Assembly (NCBI GenBank): GCA_964410945.1
Contig: CAYPJE010000013.1
Span: forward strand, 1-64,000
Source: CAYPJE01 sp964410945
GTDB lineage: Bacteria; Fidelibacterota; Marinisomatia; Marinisomatales; TCS56
Direction of reading: 5' to 3'
DNA length: 64,000 bases
A model generated the notes under the pieces. It made no database searches. It saw only the letters and a list, made by a program, of their open reading frames with translations, and was not told the DNA's origin. This document shows, piece by piece, positions 38,170 to 47,539 of this stretch (positions within the stretch are counted from its first letter, which is position 1; each line of letters begins with the position of its first letter). Both the position numbers and the translations under genes were made by a program.

Positions 38170-39042
38170 TCAACCCTCAATCGTTTTCCTTAAACCAGTA
38201 CGTAATTCCAAAATTACTTTCACATAATTTTTACTATGATTATAGGCATAGATGGATTTCCAGTTTCGAGAGCCTTCCCTGAAATCACTGCTGCCTGGTT
38301 TATAGCGGTTGGAGCGCAGATAATTAGCCACACTCTCCAGGGCATCCTCCCAGGTATAGGGATTTATAATACCATCGCCATCATGGTCACGGCCATAGGC
38401 TACCAGGCTGGATGGAATAAACTGGGCATAGCCAATCGCACCGGCATAGGATCCGTGTATATCCGCCAGCTCCAAATCATTATCTTCACAGAAGATCAGG
38501 AATGATGTTAATTCCTGCTCAGCCCAGGCTCTCTTCCGCGGGACTTCATGGGCGATAGTATGGAACACGTCCACCACCCGGTAGTCGGCATGGGATTGAC
38601 CATACATCGATTCGACGCCGATGATTGCCAACAGTACATATTCATCAATACCGTATTTCTTACATATCTGATGAATCAAGTCCCGATTATCATCATGGAA
38701 TTTCTTACCGGCTGTCAACCGTTCATTAGTGATAAAAATCTGGCGATATTTCTTATAAGACAGTTTTTCAGCTGGTGAATTCCAGCGTTTAGTAACTGCA
38801 CTGTTAACTTGCGGAGACGATAGACGTAATTCTTCCAGTAAATTGAGCAGATCGTGGCCGGTGGCAGCTAATCGGTCGAAAACCGCCGAATACATAGCCC
38901 GGACATCGTCATTGGTAGAAAGGGTTTTTATTACCCTGAAAGAAGAACCGGTAGTTTCCACGATGGAACCTGCTTCCGACTCACTTGAATTGACAGTCGT
39001 CAATCCAATCAAGATCATTGGAATCAGTAACCTAATATTCAT
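38170..39042 (-). CDS. Lytic murein transglycosylase, MltB-like (GH103)
   Basis: The 290-residue periplasmic enzyme cleaves the MurNAc-GlcNAc bond of peptidoglycan with formation of the 1,6-anhydro end. The catalytic Glu144 lies in IIGVESMYGQ, the family signature, and AGAIGYAQFIPSSL and DHDGDGIINPYTWEDALESVANYL are typical MltB segments, the latter resembling its EF-hand-like loop. It has a signal-peptide-like N-terminus but no lipobox, unlike E. coli MltB. It stands between the M1 and S46 peptidase genes, all on the minus strand. Confidence 0.9.
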   Translation of the reverse strand: MNIRLLIPMILIGLTTVNSSESEAGSIVETTGSSFRVIKTLSTNDDVRAMYSAVFDRLAATGHDLLNLLEELRLSSPQVNSAVTKRWNSPAEKLSYKKYRQIFITNERLTAGKKFHDDNRDLIHQICKKYGIDEYVLLAIIGVESMYGQSHADYRVVDVFHTIAHEVPRKRAWAEQELTSFLIFCEDNDLELADIHGSYAGAIGYAQFIPSSLVAYGRDHDGDGIINPYTWEDALESVANYLRSNRYKPGSSDFREGSRNWKSIYAYNHSKNYVKVILELRTGLRKTIEG

Positions 39043-39084
39043 CGCCTGTGCTCCACAAATTCAATCGTAATTCATATTTCCATT

Positions 39085-39111
39085 AATCAGATCGTTCTAT
39101 TACATCTGATT
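39085..39111. repeat. 8-bp inverted repeat between MltB-like and S46 peptidase genes
   Basis: AATCAGAT (39085-39092) and ATCTGATT (39104-39111) pair perfectly over an 11-nt loop. The tail is T-rich only on the plus strand, where no gene precedes it, so its function as a terminator of the S46 gene is doubtful. Confidence 0.35.
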
Positions 39112-39187
39112 GCTTTATTTGTACATGTTCTCATGATACCAAAATGCAAATTCGATACCAGAAAGAACCTGCGTCAGCAAATGGTGA

Positions 39188-41320
39188 TTATTCAATCTCC
39201 ATTTCAGCCAGAATATGCGTAGCCTGGGCATATTTTTCCGTGATGAGCATAACATAGCGGATATCCACAGAAATTGTCCGCTGTATGTCCTGATCGTACT
39301 TCCAATCACTGAGTAATGCTTCAAAATTACCGTCGAATGCACAGCCTATCAACTCACCCTTTCCATTCAATACCGGGCTGCCGCTGTTGCCGTTAGTTAT
39401 ATCACAGGCATGCGTGAAGGCGATCGTTGCGGTATTTTCACTGGGATCGATCCAATCGCCAAAATCCTCATTCTTTACTATTCCCCGTAACTTCTCGGGA
39501 ACATTGAATGGTACCACCCCGGTATGTTTGTCGATCATCCCATCGACCGTTGTAAAAGGTTTATAATGTACAGCATCACGAGGTCGATACCCGGTAACCT
39601 TTCCATATGTAAAACGCTTGGTACTATTAGCTTCTGGATAATGGCCAATCCCTTCGATAGCCGTCACTAAGTCCAGGTACTGGCGGCGCATATCTTCTGC
39701 AATGGCTGAGAATTTGCGGCCAAATGCCCGCTTTTCCTCCCGGTCCGGATACATACTGATCGCCATTTTGATAAACGGGTCATCGATGGCTTCAATTTCC
39801 CGGCTGGATAAATCAAACAATGCCAGGGCATATTCCGGATCGTTCAGCCTGCTGTTGGAGAACATCTGCTGCAACTCTGTTTCCGGATTTCCTGACTGTA
39901 CCAGATAATCCAGGCCGGTTATCCTAAGGTCGCCTTGTAAGTTCTGCACCTTGTCCAGAGTATATTTTAACAACTCAATCTGAGCTGGTTCGTAGTAACT
40001 GTAGAATTCATATTTCAATCTTTTCAGGTAACGTTCCAAATCAGCTTCGGAAAATTTTGGGTCACGATCCACAACCGGTTTTTCGCGTTCCTTGACGGTA
40101 TAATACAATCGGTTCGCCAATACCGGCAGGGTCCCCGCCACCCGGTTGAACATAGCCAATACATCATCCCGTTCATGGCGTTTATTTAACTCAGCATATA
40201 ATTCATCATAATCATCAAATAAATCCCCGTAGGTCTTACGAAGCTTTCTTTTTTTTCTGATCTTCTGCTTCAACTTGTCTTCTTTAGCGATTTGCGCATT
40301 AAGAAAATCATATTTCTCCATCCCATTCAGTACACCGGTATACTTTTTCATATAATTGTTCAATCCCTTGGTCAGACCGGCAACCTTCATCGCCGCCAGC
40401 GGTGAATCCTGCCCAACCGAATCCAACAAGGCAATCAATTGCTGATATTGCTTAACACGGGCCGGGTAATACAGCTTCTGATAATAGCTGATATCATTTG
40501 AAAAACGATAACGGCTGTTGATCCCGGGATAACCGATGATAAAAGTCATATCGCCCTCATTCAAGTCATCGGTAGCCACTTTCAGCCAGGTCCGGGGACG
40601 GTAGGGAACATTTTCTGGACTGTACGACCGGCCAACTCCCTCCGGGGAGGCGTAGACACGGACAAAGGCAAAATCACCGGTATGCCGCGGCCACATCCAG
40701 TTATCGATATCAGCACCATAGTTGCCGATGGCCTGTGGTGGCATATAAACAACCCGGATATCATCGAACCGTTTATGGATGAACAGCATATACTGCTTTC
40801 CGAAATACATCGATCTGATATCGGCCTGGATATCCTCACCCTGCGATTCAATGTCTTCAACCATGGCCGTAATTTTCGCTCTGACCGTCTGGGCATGTTC
40901 CACCGGATCATCTATTCCCTCGGCAGCGACCAGCACTTCAGTGGTAACGTCTCGCATTTCCTCCAATAAAAGGGCATAATAGCCTGGTGCTTCGATCTCA
41001 TCAGCTTTGGCAGCCGCCAGGAATCCGTCGGTAAGGTAATCAGTACCCCGGGTGGAGGCACGCTGGACCGCCCCAAAGGCCACATGGTGGTTGGTTAAAA
41101 CAAGTCCTTCCGATGAGACAAACGAGGCGGTGCCACCACCCAGCTTTATAACACCCTCCGCCACACAGGCTTCACCGGGGGTGTATATTTCGGCCGCTGA
41201 AATCTCAAATCCCTTTTCTTCCAGATCTATATCAGAAATCTGATCCAACAACCACATGCCTTCCTCGGCCGTCGCCAGCGACAAGGATATAATCGATAAT
41301 AGAAGAATTAAGCGTTTCAT
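39188..41320 (-). CDS. S46-family dipeptidyl-peptidase, DPP7-like
   Basis: This 710-residue exopeptidase removes dipeptides from the N-terminus of peptides in the periplasm. It has a signal peptide (KRLILLLSIISLSLATA). The histidine motif LTNHH (75-79) and the nucleophile motif NGNSGSPV with Ser646 match the family. The residue that decides specificity is in the FDGN block: Gly664 here as in DPP7 (hydrophobic P1), where DPP11 (Asp/Glu P1) has Arg. The long helical insert between the two halves of the catalytic domain (about residues 280-560) is also typical. The gene appears to be its own unit. Confidence 0.93.
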   Translation of the reverse strand: MKRLILLLSIISLSLATAEEGMWLLDQISDIDLEEKGFEISAAEIYTPGEACVAEGVIKLGGGTASFVSSEGLVLTNHHVAFGAVQRASTRGTDYLTDGFLAAAKADEIEAPGYYALLLEEMRDVTTEVLVAAEGIDDPVEHAQTVRAKITAMVEDIESQGEDIQADIRSMYFGKQYMLFIHKRFDDIRVVYMPPQAIGNYGADIDNWMWPRHTGDFAFVRVYASPEGVGRSYSPENVPYRPRTWLKVATDDLNEGDMTFIIGYPGINSRYRFSNDISYYQKLYYPARVKQYQQLIALLDSVGQDSPLAAMKVAGLTKGLNNYMKKYTGVLNGMEKYDFLNAQIAKEDKLKQKIRKKRKLRKTYGDLFDDYDELYAELNKRHERDDVLAMFNRVAGTLPVLANRLYYTVKEREKPVVDRDPKFSEADLERYLKRLKYEFYSYYEPAQIELLKYTLDKVQNLQGDLRITGLDYLVQSGNPETELQQMFSNSRLNDPEYALALFDLSSREIEAIDDPFIKMAISMYPDREEKRAFGRKFSAIAEDMRRQYLDLVTAIEGIGHYPEANSTKRFTYGKVTGYRPRDAVHYKPFTTVDGMIDKHTGVVPFNVPEKLRGIVKNEDFGDWIDPSENTATIAFTHACDITNGNSGSPVLNGKGELIGCAFDGNFEALLSDWKYDQDIQRTISVDIRYVMLITEKYAQATHILAEMEIE

Positions 41321-41357
41321 TGATGTTCCCTTAGCTGATATTAATTGAATCTAGTGT

Positions 41358-43118
41358 CTATTTCCGCTGTAAATCAAGGTGTGGTATTTTCACATCGGCT
41401 TTTAATTGGTCGTAAAACTCCGGCCGTGATACCAGCAGAATTTTATCCCGGGCCTGTAAGATTGTATCGCCATTGGGAACTTGTGATATGCCATTATGAA
41501 TAGCAACCAGTATTCTGATATCGATTTCAGGAAACCTGATTTCCTTTAGCGGTTTCCCGATCCACCGGGATTTATTCCTGATAATTCCCAGGTAGAAATA
41601 CTGGCCGGTTTCCTCAATTTTCACCGGTGTTCTCAATTTGATCAGGTCATCAAGAGATAGTGCCAGGGCATCATCGACCTGGTATTTTTTAAACTGGTCG
41701 GCGCGTAATAATTCGAGGGTGCGAATCAAATATTCATTGTGATGTACCGGTGATTCGGAACGGTCAAGCACCTGGTTCTCGTAAATAGTACGGTGAGTGG
41801 ATTTCCGCGTCAGGGCCGATTGAACCATGTAGCTGATAACCACCGCGATCATGGTGGGAACGATCAATCCGTACCCACCGGTCATTTCCACCGCCATCAT
41901 CAGGGCCGCCACCGGAACCCGGGCCACCCCGGCGAATACGGCCGCCATACCGACAACGGCAAAGGACTGAATATTCAAATCGATAGCCGGTACAAGCAGG
42001 TTGATAAACTGCGCCAGAGCCACCCCCAGCAACAAACCGGTGAAGAGGGTCGGTGCAAAAATACCGCCCGAACCTCCGGAGCCGATAGTGAATGACATGG
42101 CCAGTACTTTGATTACCAGCAGCACTACAATTAATGCCAGTCCAACCTGTCCATCGATGATCTGCTGCATCCAGCCATAGCCGCCGCCCAGTATCTGCGG
42201 AAATAACAAAGCCATCAGACCAACCAGCAATCCACCTATTGCCGGTTTAAGATAATTGGGGAATTTCCATTTTGTGAACCAGTCCCTGATCCCATAAAAT
42301 ATTTTTGGAATGACAGCCCCGTACATCCCGGCCAGGATTCCCAGGATGATAAACAGAATCAGGGTGACAGGCCGATGGAAAGTCAATCCTTGTTCAAGGT
42401 GGAAAATCGGTGTCCAGCCCATGAATAATCCGTTTATGGCATAGGCCGTAACGGCAGCAATTGTAGTATAGATAAGCAGGCGCGCCTCGAATTCCATCCC
42501 GTAATACAATACTTCAATCACGAAGATAGCCGCGCCAAACGGAGAACGGAAAATAGCCGCCAGGCCGGCCGCCATTCCGGCCAGCACCAGCATCCGGCGG
42601 TCCCGGTCGCTGAATTTTCTCTGATCGGCTACAATCGAAGCCAACCCGGCCACGATCTGGGCCATGGGCCCCTGCTTCCCGGCGGCACCACCTGAGCCAA
42701 TTGTCAGGGCCGAGGCAATCGCTTTCACCACCGGTACCCGGGCCCGCATCCGGCCGCCATGGTGATGGTAACTTTTTACCACAGCACTGGTACCGGCCCC
42801 GCCGGTCTCGGGAGCAAACCGGCAGACCAGCCAACCCGCCAGCAAAGCACCCAGAGTCGTTGCCACCGGAATCAGCCAATTCCGGAGATGATTCGACTGA
42901 TATAGATCAACCTCACCGAACGTATCAATTTCCGGGGCTGAGTAACCGGCCAGGGATTCCAGGAACAGATAATCGACCAGTTGAACCAGGTAGTTAAAAG
43001 CCAGGGCTGAGGCCGCTCCGATAACGCCGATCAGGAAACAGTACCAGACCATCCGCACCATATAGAACTGCCACTGGTTGGAAGTCAATCTTTCGGTATA
43101 GGCCTGCTCATTCATCAT
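41358..43118 (-). CDS. ClC-type chloride channel/transporter with C-terminal TrkA-C-like domain; gating Glu replaced by Gln
   Basis: This inner-membrane protein of 586 residues belongs to the ClC subfamily with the GxGTxAV selectivity motif (here GGAGTSAVV, 106-114) and GSGGxxGxxGP. The usual GREGP, whose Glu gates anion passage and takes part in proton coupling, reads GKQGP (Gln149, codon CAG). The internal proton glutamate of exchangers is also absent: IEV (201-203) instead of IEE. Both point to an uncoupled chloride channel rather than a 2Cl-/H+ exchanger. Residues ~510-580 (YLGIIRNKSRWIGKPLKEI ... GDTILQARDKILLVSRPEF) form a TrkA-C/RCK-C regulatory domain. Confidence 0.9.
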   Translation of the reverse strand: MMNEQAYTERLTSNQWQFYMVRMVWYCFLIGVIGAASALAFNYLVQLVDYLFLESLAGYSAPEIDTFGEVDLYQSNHLRNWLIPVATTLGALLAGWLVCRFAPETGGAGTSAVVKSYHHHGGRMRARVPVVKAIASALTIGSGGAAGKQGPMAQIVAGLASIVADQRKFSDRDRRMLVLAGMAAGLAAIFRSPFGAAIFVIEVLYYGMEFEARLLIYTTIAAVTAYAINGLFMGWTPIFHLEQGLTFHRPVTLILFIILGILAGMYGAVIPKIFYGIRDWFTKWKFPNYLKPAIGGLLVGLMALLFPQILGGGYGWMQQIIDGQVGLALIVVLLVIKVLAMSFTIGSGGSGGIFAPTLFTGLLLGVALAQFINLLVPAIDLNIQSFAVVGMAAVFAGVARVPVAALMMAVEMTGGYGLIVPTMIAVVISYMVQSALTRKSTHRTIYENQVLDRSESPVHHNEYLIRTLELLRADQFKKYQVDDALALSLDDLIKLRTPVKIEETGQYFYLGIIRNKSRWIGKPLKEIRFPEIDIRILVAIHNGISQVPNGDTILQARDKILLVSRPEFYDQLKADVKIPHLDLQRK

Positions 43119-43246
43119 AAATCAAGGTGATGAAATTAGCACTTTTCATAAATACGGATTAAATCATGAATTCAATTTAATTAAATAATAAATGGTCTTA
43201 TTCCGCCGTGGTTTTCACTGCCGGTAGTGTGCGCAAAGAATTGTCG

Positions 43247-44119
43247 CTATTTTACAACCAATATCGGGCATTCACTCTCAGCCAATACCGAGAGTGGTTT
43301 GCTGCCCACGAAGAATTTTTTAATCGGATTTTGTCCTGATACACCCATGACAATGATATGATTCTCTGCTGCCATTTCCACGATTTTCTCCACCGGATCA
43401 CCCACTACCAGATGTCGCTGATGTTTAATACCGGCATTTTTAAGATAGCGGCAGGCCTGATCGGAAGCCCCCATATAACCGGGGCCAAAACGCTGCCGCT
43501 TGGAGACCGTAAGCACATCGACCTCCAGGTCATAGGCCTCGGCAATCTGGATGCCGAACTTTACCGCTTTCAGCGTACCCCGGGAATCATCCACCGCCAG
43601 TAGAATCCGGTAGGGCCGGGAAAAATCGATCTGCTTTACCACGAAGATGGAGCTGTCGATATACTGTACCAGATCGTGGGCCATCCGCCGGTTCTGGCTA
43701 CCACCGATAATGGTTACGTCGAACCCGGAGTTTCGGACTTCATCCCGCAGGGTGGGAATAATATCACCGAACCTTAACGCCAGGTTGATCCGGTCACAGA
43801 ATTTTCCCGCCAGATCAATGACTCCGCGGGCACCGGCCCGCTTGACCAGCAATTCCTTCCGGAATCCATCTTCAACGCTATCAGCGGTAAGAAAATCATT
43901 TTCGACCAGATAGTTATAAGCCCATTCCAGCACCGCCACTGAGGGTGGCTCAAAATCCCAGCGTTCCATCGATTCCTGGGCCAGCCTGACCCCGGAACCG
44001 GGGCGTTCGCCCACGCAGACAATCGTCACATCGGCCTTGAAGGCACGGGCTATATCCAACCCGATTCGCAGGGTGGGTTCGGAATAGGTCTTACTGGAAA
44101 TTGCAATCAACAGCTTCAT
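43247..44119 (-). CDS. Tandem-domain universal stress protein
   Basis: The 290-residue cytoplasmic protein contains two Usp domains (1-~155 and ~168-290). The second keeps the ATP-binding pattern G-2x-G-9x-G-S exactly (GVSGQNPIKKFFVGS) and starts with ILLAVDDS; the first is degenerate, with IIGGSQNRR in its place. Usp proteins of this kind often regulate membrane transporters, and this one is flanked by a ClC gene and a DASS transporter gene on the same strand (128 and 40 nt away), which supports that idea without proving it. Confidence 0.88.
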   Translation of the reverse strand: MKLLIAISSKTYSEPTLRIGLDIARAFKADVTIVCVGERPGSGVRLAQESMERWDFEPPSVAVLEWAYNYLVENDFLTADSVEDGFRKELLVKRAGARGVIDLAGKFCDRINLALRFGDIIPTLRDEVRNSGFDVTIIGGSQNRRMAHDLVQYIDSSIFVVKQIDFSRPYRILLAVDDSRGTLKAVKFGIQIAEAYDLEVDVLTVSKRQRFGPGYMGASDQACRYLKNAGIKHQRHLVVGDPVEKIVEMAAENHIIVMGVSGQNPIKKFFVGSKPLSVLAESECPILVVK

Positions 44120-44159
44120 GATTCTTCCTTAACACGATCGAATACTTGATTAAAGCAGA

Positions 44160-45560
44160 TCAAAACCAGATTCTCCAATAGGTATTGGCATACGCCAGTA
44201 AAATGATAATGGTCACAATACCGACTTTCCAGCCCGCCTTCAGAAAATCCCCGGCTTTAACCAGACCACTGGAATAGATGATGGCACAGGCCGGGGCTGC
44301 TGCTACGGTAAAAAACCCGAAAGCCGCCGACAGGGCCGTCAATAATCCCTGGTGGATCATATCGCCCCCCAGATTGAGTGTTATCGGTCCCAGTACCGCC
44401 GCCGTGGCCGAACCGGACAGAGTATTGGCCATTATCGTCGTCATGCCAACAATCAATACATCCGATAAAAAGGCCGGTAACCCGGAACCGGACCCCAGCA
44501 GATTGATCAGCCCGTTCGCCAGCCAGAGGGCTGCCCCGGTGGAACGCATATAACTGCCCATGGCAATCGTGGCCCCGAACAAAATAATAATTCCCCAGTG
44601 GGTATTGCGGTTGATATCCTCCCATTTGACCAATCCGGCGATGATGTACAGCATCACACCGGTCAGGGCAATGGTTCCCAGGCCGAAATGTGATGACAGG
44701 AAAATCCAGCCCAGAAACACCAGGATAAAAATACCCAGTCCGCTAAATTCACGTCCACCCAGCGAACCGGACCGCTCAACCTGGACTTTCAGGCGCCGGA
44801 CTCCGCTGTCCAGATAGTAATATTCAGGGGTAAAGCTACGCCAGAGCAGGCTGGTTACAACCGGCGTTAAAATCAGCACCAGCGGATAAACATAAAGCAT
44901 CCAGCGGGCATATGATAATCCTTCTGACCCGAACTCGTTCAGGTAATTAAGGATAATCACATTGCGTCCGCCACCGGATGGGGTACCGATCGATCCGACA
45001 ATGGCACCATAGGCGATCGAAAACAGCAGCAGGGCCGACAATCCGCGAACACGCTCACGATCCTGAGAGGTATAACGCACCAGGGTCATACCTATTGGCA
45101 GCATCAGTGCTGCTACCGTATGTTCACCAATGAATGATGATAGAAAAGCTGACAGGGCCGCAAATCCGAAGGCAATTCGCTTGGTTTTATTCCCGGTCAG
45201 ACGGATAATGCCCAAGGCGATCCGCGCATCCCAACCCTGCTTGACGATCGCCACCGCCAGCATCAACGATCCCATAATGAAGAAGACCGCGTCATTCATG
45301 AAGGACCGTGCGATCTGATTGGGAGTATCGATTTTGAAATAGGCTAAGGCAATTATTATAAACATGGCCGTCGCCGGCAGTGGGATCGGCTCCGTGACCA
45401 CCAGGATCAGGGTCACCACTACGATTACCAGCAACCGGTGACCGGCAATCGACAAATTTTCGGGGGTAGGTAACAACAGCAGAATCGTACCGACCACAAT
45501 GGCGACAATCAGCCATCGCGACCGGGTAAACCAATACAGGAGGGAGCGCAGGTTATTCAA
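44160..45560 (-). CDS. DASS/SLC13-type anion transporter with altered SNT motifs
   Basis: The 466-residue inner-membrane protein has about eleven to twelve helices in the inverted-repeat plan of the divalent anion:sodium symporters, which import di- and tricarboxylates or sulfate. The two SNT tips that bind sodium and substrate carboxylates in VcINDY read EHT (146-148, in SSFIGEHTVAALMLP) and SGS (382-384, in LSGSATAAVLGP). The fold is clear, but substrate and ion may differ from known members. It follows rpiB by 2 nt and precedes the Usp gene by 40 nt. Confidence 0.82.
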   Translation of the reverse strand: MNNLRSLLYWFTRSRWLIVAIVVGTILLLLPTPENLSIAGHRLLVIVVVTLILVVTEPIPLPATAMFIIIALAYFKIDTPNQIARSFMNDAVFFIMGSLMLAVAIVKQGWDARIALGIIRLTGNKTKRIAFGFAALSAFLSSFIGEHTVAALMLPIGMTLVRYTSQDRERVRGLSALLLFSIAYGAIVGSIGTPSGGGRNVIILNYLNEFGSEGLSYARWMLYVYPLVLILTPVVTSLLWRSFTPEYYYLDSGVRRLKVQVERSGSLGGREFSGLGIFILVFLGWIFLSSHFGLGTIALTGVMLYIIAGLVKWEDINRNTHWGIIILFGATIAMGSYMRSTGAALWLANGLINLLGSGSGLPAFLSDVLIVGMTTIMANTLSGSATAAVLGPITLNLGGDMIHQGLLTALSAAFGFFTVAAAPACAIIYSSGLVKAGDFLKAGWKVGIVTIIILLAYANTYWRIWF

Positions 45561-45562
45561 TT

Positions 45563-46000
45563 TCAGCGATCGAGCTTATCGATCCGGCGCTGGTGCCGTC
45601 CTCCCTCAAACGGTTCCTTCAGCCAGATATTGATTACTTTCAGGGCCCGATTGGTTTCGATGAAGCGTGCCCCAAGTGATAGGACATTGGCATTATTATG
45701 CTGCCGTGAAAGTTTTACGATCTCTTCCGGCCCGTCATAATATACAGCTGCCCGTACGCCCGGAACGCGGTTGGCTGCCATGGCTTCTCCCTGACCGGAG
45801 CCGCCCAGGATGATTCCTACTCCTTCCGGATCGCGGGCCACGGCTTCGGCCGCCGGGAATATCTTGTCCGGGTAATCATCCTCGGAATCGTAATTGACAG
45901 CCCCCATATCTTCCACCTGGTAGCCGTTGGCCAGCAGATGGTCCTTGATCGCTTCCTTCAGTGTAAATCCGGCGTGATCCGTTCCCAGATAAATCTTCAT
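45563..46000 (-). CDS. rpiB: Ribose-5-phosphate isomerase B
   Basis: The 145-residue enzyme interconverts ribose 5-phosphate and ribulose 5-phosphate in the pentose phosphate pathway. It shows the RpiB/LacAB signature: YLGTDHAGFTLKEAIKDHL at the start and GGSGQGEAMAANRVPGVRAA in the middle, with Glu in the GQGE position as in the Mycobacterium type rather than the catalytic Cys of E. coli. NNANVLSLGARF completes the pattern. Its ATG overlaps the rpe stop by 4 nt, so the two pathway enzymes are co-translated. Confidence 0.95.
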   Translation of the reverse strand: MKIYLGTDHAGFTLKEAIKDHLLANGYQVEDMGAVNYDSEDDYPDKIFPAAEAVARDPEGVGIILGGSGQGEAMAANRVPGVRAAVYYDGPEEIVKLSRQHNNANVLSLGARFIETNRALKVINIWLKEPFEGGRHQRRIDKLDR

Positions 46001-46671
46001 CCGTTTAATACCTCATTGAATTTTTTCATTGTTGCAATCGGATCCGGTGTATTGAATACGGCCGATCCGGCCACCAGGATATCGGCACCGGCATCTGCAA
46101 TATTCCTGGCATTATCAAGGTTCACACCACCGTCAATTTGGATTTCAACCTGATCACTCAGTCCAGCCAGTTCGATAAACCGGTTAACTTCTTCGATCCG
46201 GGCCAGGGAATCAGAAATAAACGACTGGCCGCCGAAACCCGGCTCGACACTCATGACCAGTACCAGATCGACCAGCTCCAGGTATGGCTCAACCAGTTCC
46301 AGGTTTGTTCCCGGCTTCAGGGTGATACCGGCCTTTACCCCCAGGGATTTTATCTGCTCGATGACCATTTCCGGTTTGCCGGTCGCTTCCACATGGAAGG
46401 TAATACAATCGGCACCGGCCCTGGCGAATTTGTCGATCCAGAACAGGGGATCGCAGACCATGATATGCACATCGAAAAACAGATTGGTATGGGACCGCAG
46501 GGCCTTGATCACGGCCGGCCCGATGGTGATATTGGGGACAAAATTCCCATCCATCACATCCAGGTGGATCATATCCGCCTGTCCCCGCTCACAATATTTC
46601 AAGGCAGTCTGGAGATCGGAGAAGTCTGCTGATAAAATAGAGGGGGCTAATTTGATTCTGGAGCCAGCCAT
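45997..46671 (-). CDS. rpe: Ribulose-phosphate 3-epimerase
   Basis: The 224-residue TIM-barrel enzyme interconverts ribulose 5-phosphate and xylulose 5-phosphate. Hallmarks are LAPSILSADFSDL, the metal-binding and catalytic HLDVMDGNFVPN, DVHIMV, SVEPGFGGQSF and the second catalytic Asp in IQIDGGVN, followed by the phosphate-binding AGSAVF. It leads the unit rpe-rpiB-transporter-Usp. Confidence 0.96.
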   Translation of the reverse strand: MAGSRIKLAPSILSADFSDLQTALKYCERGQADMIHLDVMDGNFVPNITIGPAVIKALRSHTNLFFDVHIMVCDPLFWIDKFARAGADCITFHVEATGKPEMVIEQIKSLGVKAGITLKPGTNLELVEPYLELVDLVLVMSVEPGFGGQSFISDSLARIEEVNRFIELAGLSDQVEIQIDGGVNLDNARNIADAGADILVAGSAVFNTPDPIATMKKFNEVLNG

Positions 46672-46999
46672 TGGTGGGTAAAATTACCGTTCAACCGATT
46701 CATTTTCAAACGGAAAGCCGGACTAAAACCAGGCTTTTTCAACAACTTCAATTTTACCTTTTATTCGATACTGCAACTACCAAAAACCAACTTAACTACC
46801 ACCAATAACAAAAATCTAATAAACACTTGAGTTAGCCGGTAATCAGACTTGCTCTTTCTCTTGCAATCATATTATTTTTAGCTATGAAGCGGGGAGATGA
46901 TTTTTCTTTACGGGGAAACCTGCCACCAAATGATGAGGTCTAAATATTCAGGCTCCTTGCCTGAGGAATAAATTCAGGCTCAATCCCAGTCAGGACTAA
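46672..46999. other. Intergenic region upstream of rpe and downstream of korC
   Basis: The 328 nt contain no convincing gene. On the minus strand just after korC, GAGCCTGAAT occurs twice (near 46972-46981 and 46947-46956) with TCAGGC in between, giving two alternative 6-bp hairpins (for example TCAGGC-aagga-GCCTGA at ~46949-46965); this could be a weak terminator or attenuator. The remaining A+T-rich part must contain the rpe promoter, which I cannot place with confidence. Confidence 0.4.
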
Positions 47000-47539
47000 T
47001 CAGTCAGCAACCAGCCCGGCCCCTTTATTCAGCGCCTTTTCATTCAGGGGAATCAGCTTATGATGCCGTTCCGGCAACACGCTGTAGAGAGCCTTAACGG
47101 CTGTTTCCGGTTTGATGATCTTCTTCACTGCCAGGAAAGCTCCCAGCATCACCAGGTTGATGACTTTCTGGTTTTTCAGCTCCACAGCGGCCTGGGCTGC
47201 CGCTACCGGGATGACCGAAATATCGGTTCGTGATGGCGGATTTAAAATAGCCCCTTCTTCATAGAGCAATACACCACCGGGTTTTACCGCTGCTTCGAAT
47301 TTATCCAGCGACGGCTGGTTGAAAGCCACCACCGAATCGAATTTCGATACGATCGGCGAACTGATCGGCTCATCGCCATTGATAACAATACAATTGGCCG
47401 TACCGCCCCGCATCTCAGGCCCGTAACTGGGCATCCAGGATACTTCCTGGTTTTCGATTACACCACCATAGGCCAGGATCATTCCCATTGACAGAACCCC
47501 CTGTCCCCCGAAACCGGCAATAATAGTTTCTTCGGTCAT
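47000..47539 (-). CDS. korC: 2-oxoacid:ferredoxin oxidoreductase, gamma subunit
   Basis: The 179-residue subunit begins with IIAGFGGQGVLSMGMILAYG, the signature of the gamma domain, and continues with SWMPSYGPEMRGGTANCIV. In the complex it contributes to coenzyme A binding and subunit contacts. Its ATG overlaps the korB stop as TAATG. The order D-A-B-C equals that of Helicobacter OorDABC (2-oxoglutarate oxidoreductase); VorDABC (branched-chain 2-oxoacids) is the alternative. Confidence 0.9.
   Translation of the reverse strand: MTEETIIAGFGGQGVLSMGMILAYGGVIENQEVSWMPSYGPEMRGGTANCIVINGDEPISSPIVSKFDSVVAFNQPSLDKFEAAVKPGGVLLYEEGAILNPPSRTDISVIPVAAAQAAVELKNQKVINLVMLGAFLAVKKIIKPETAVKALYSVLPERHHKLIPLNEKALNKGAGLVAD

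Noticed and set aside
46940..46985. Repeated GAGCCTGAAT considered as a CRISPR-like or iteron repeat
   Set aside because: Only two copies plus one inverted half-site; better explained as a weak hairpin after korC.
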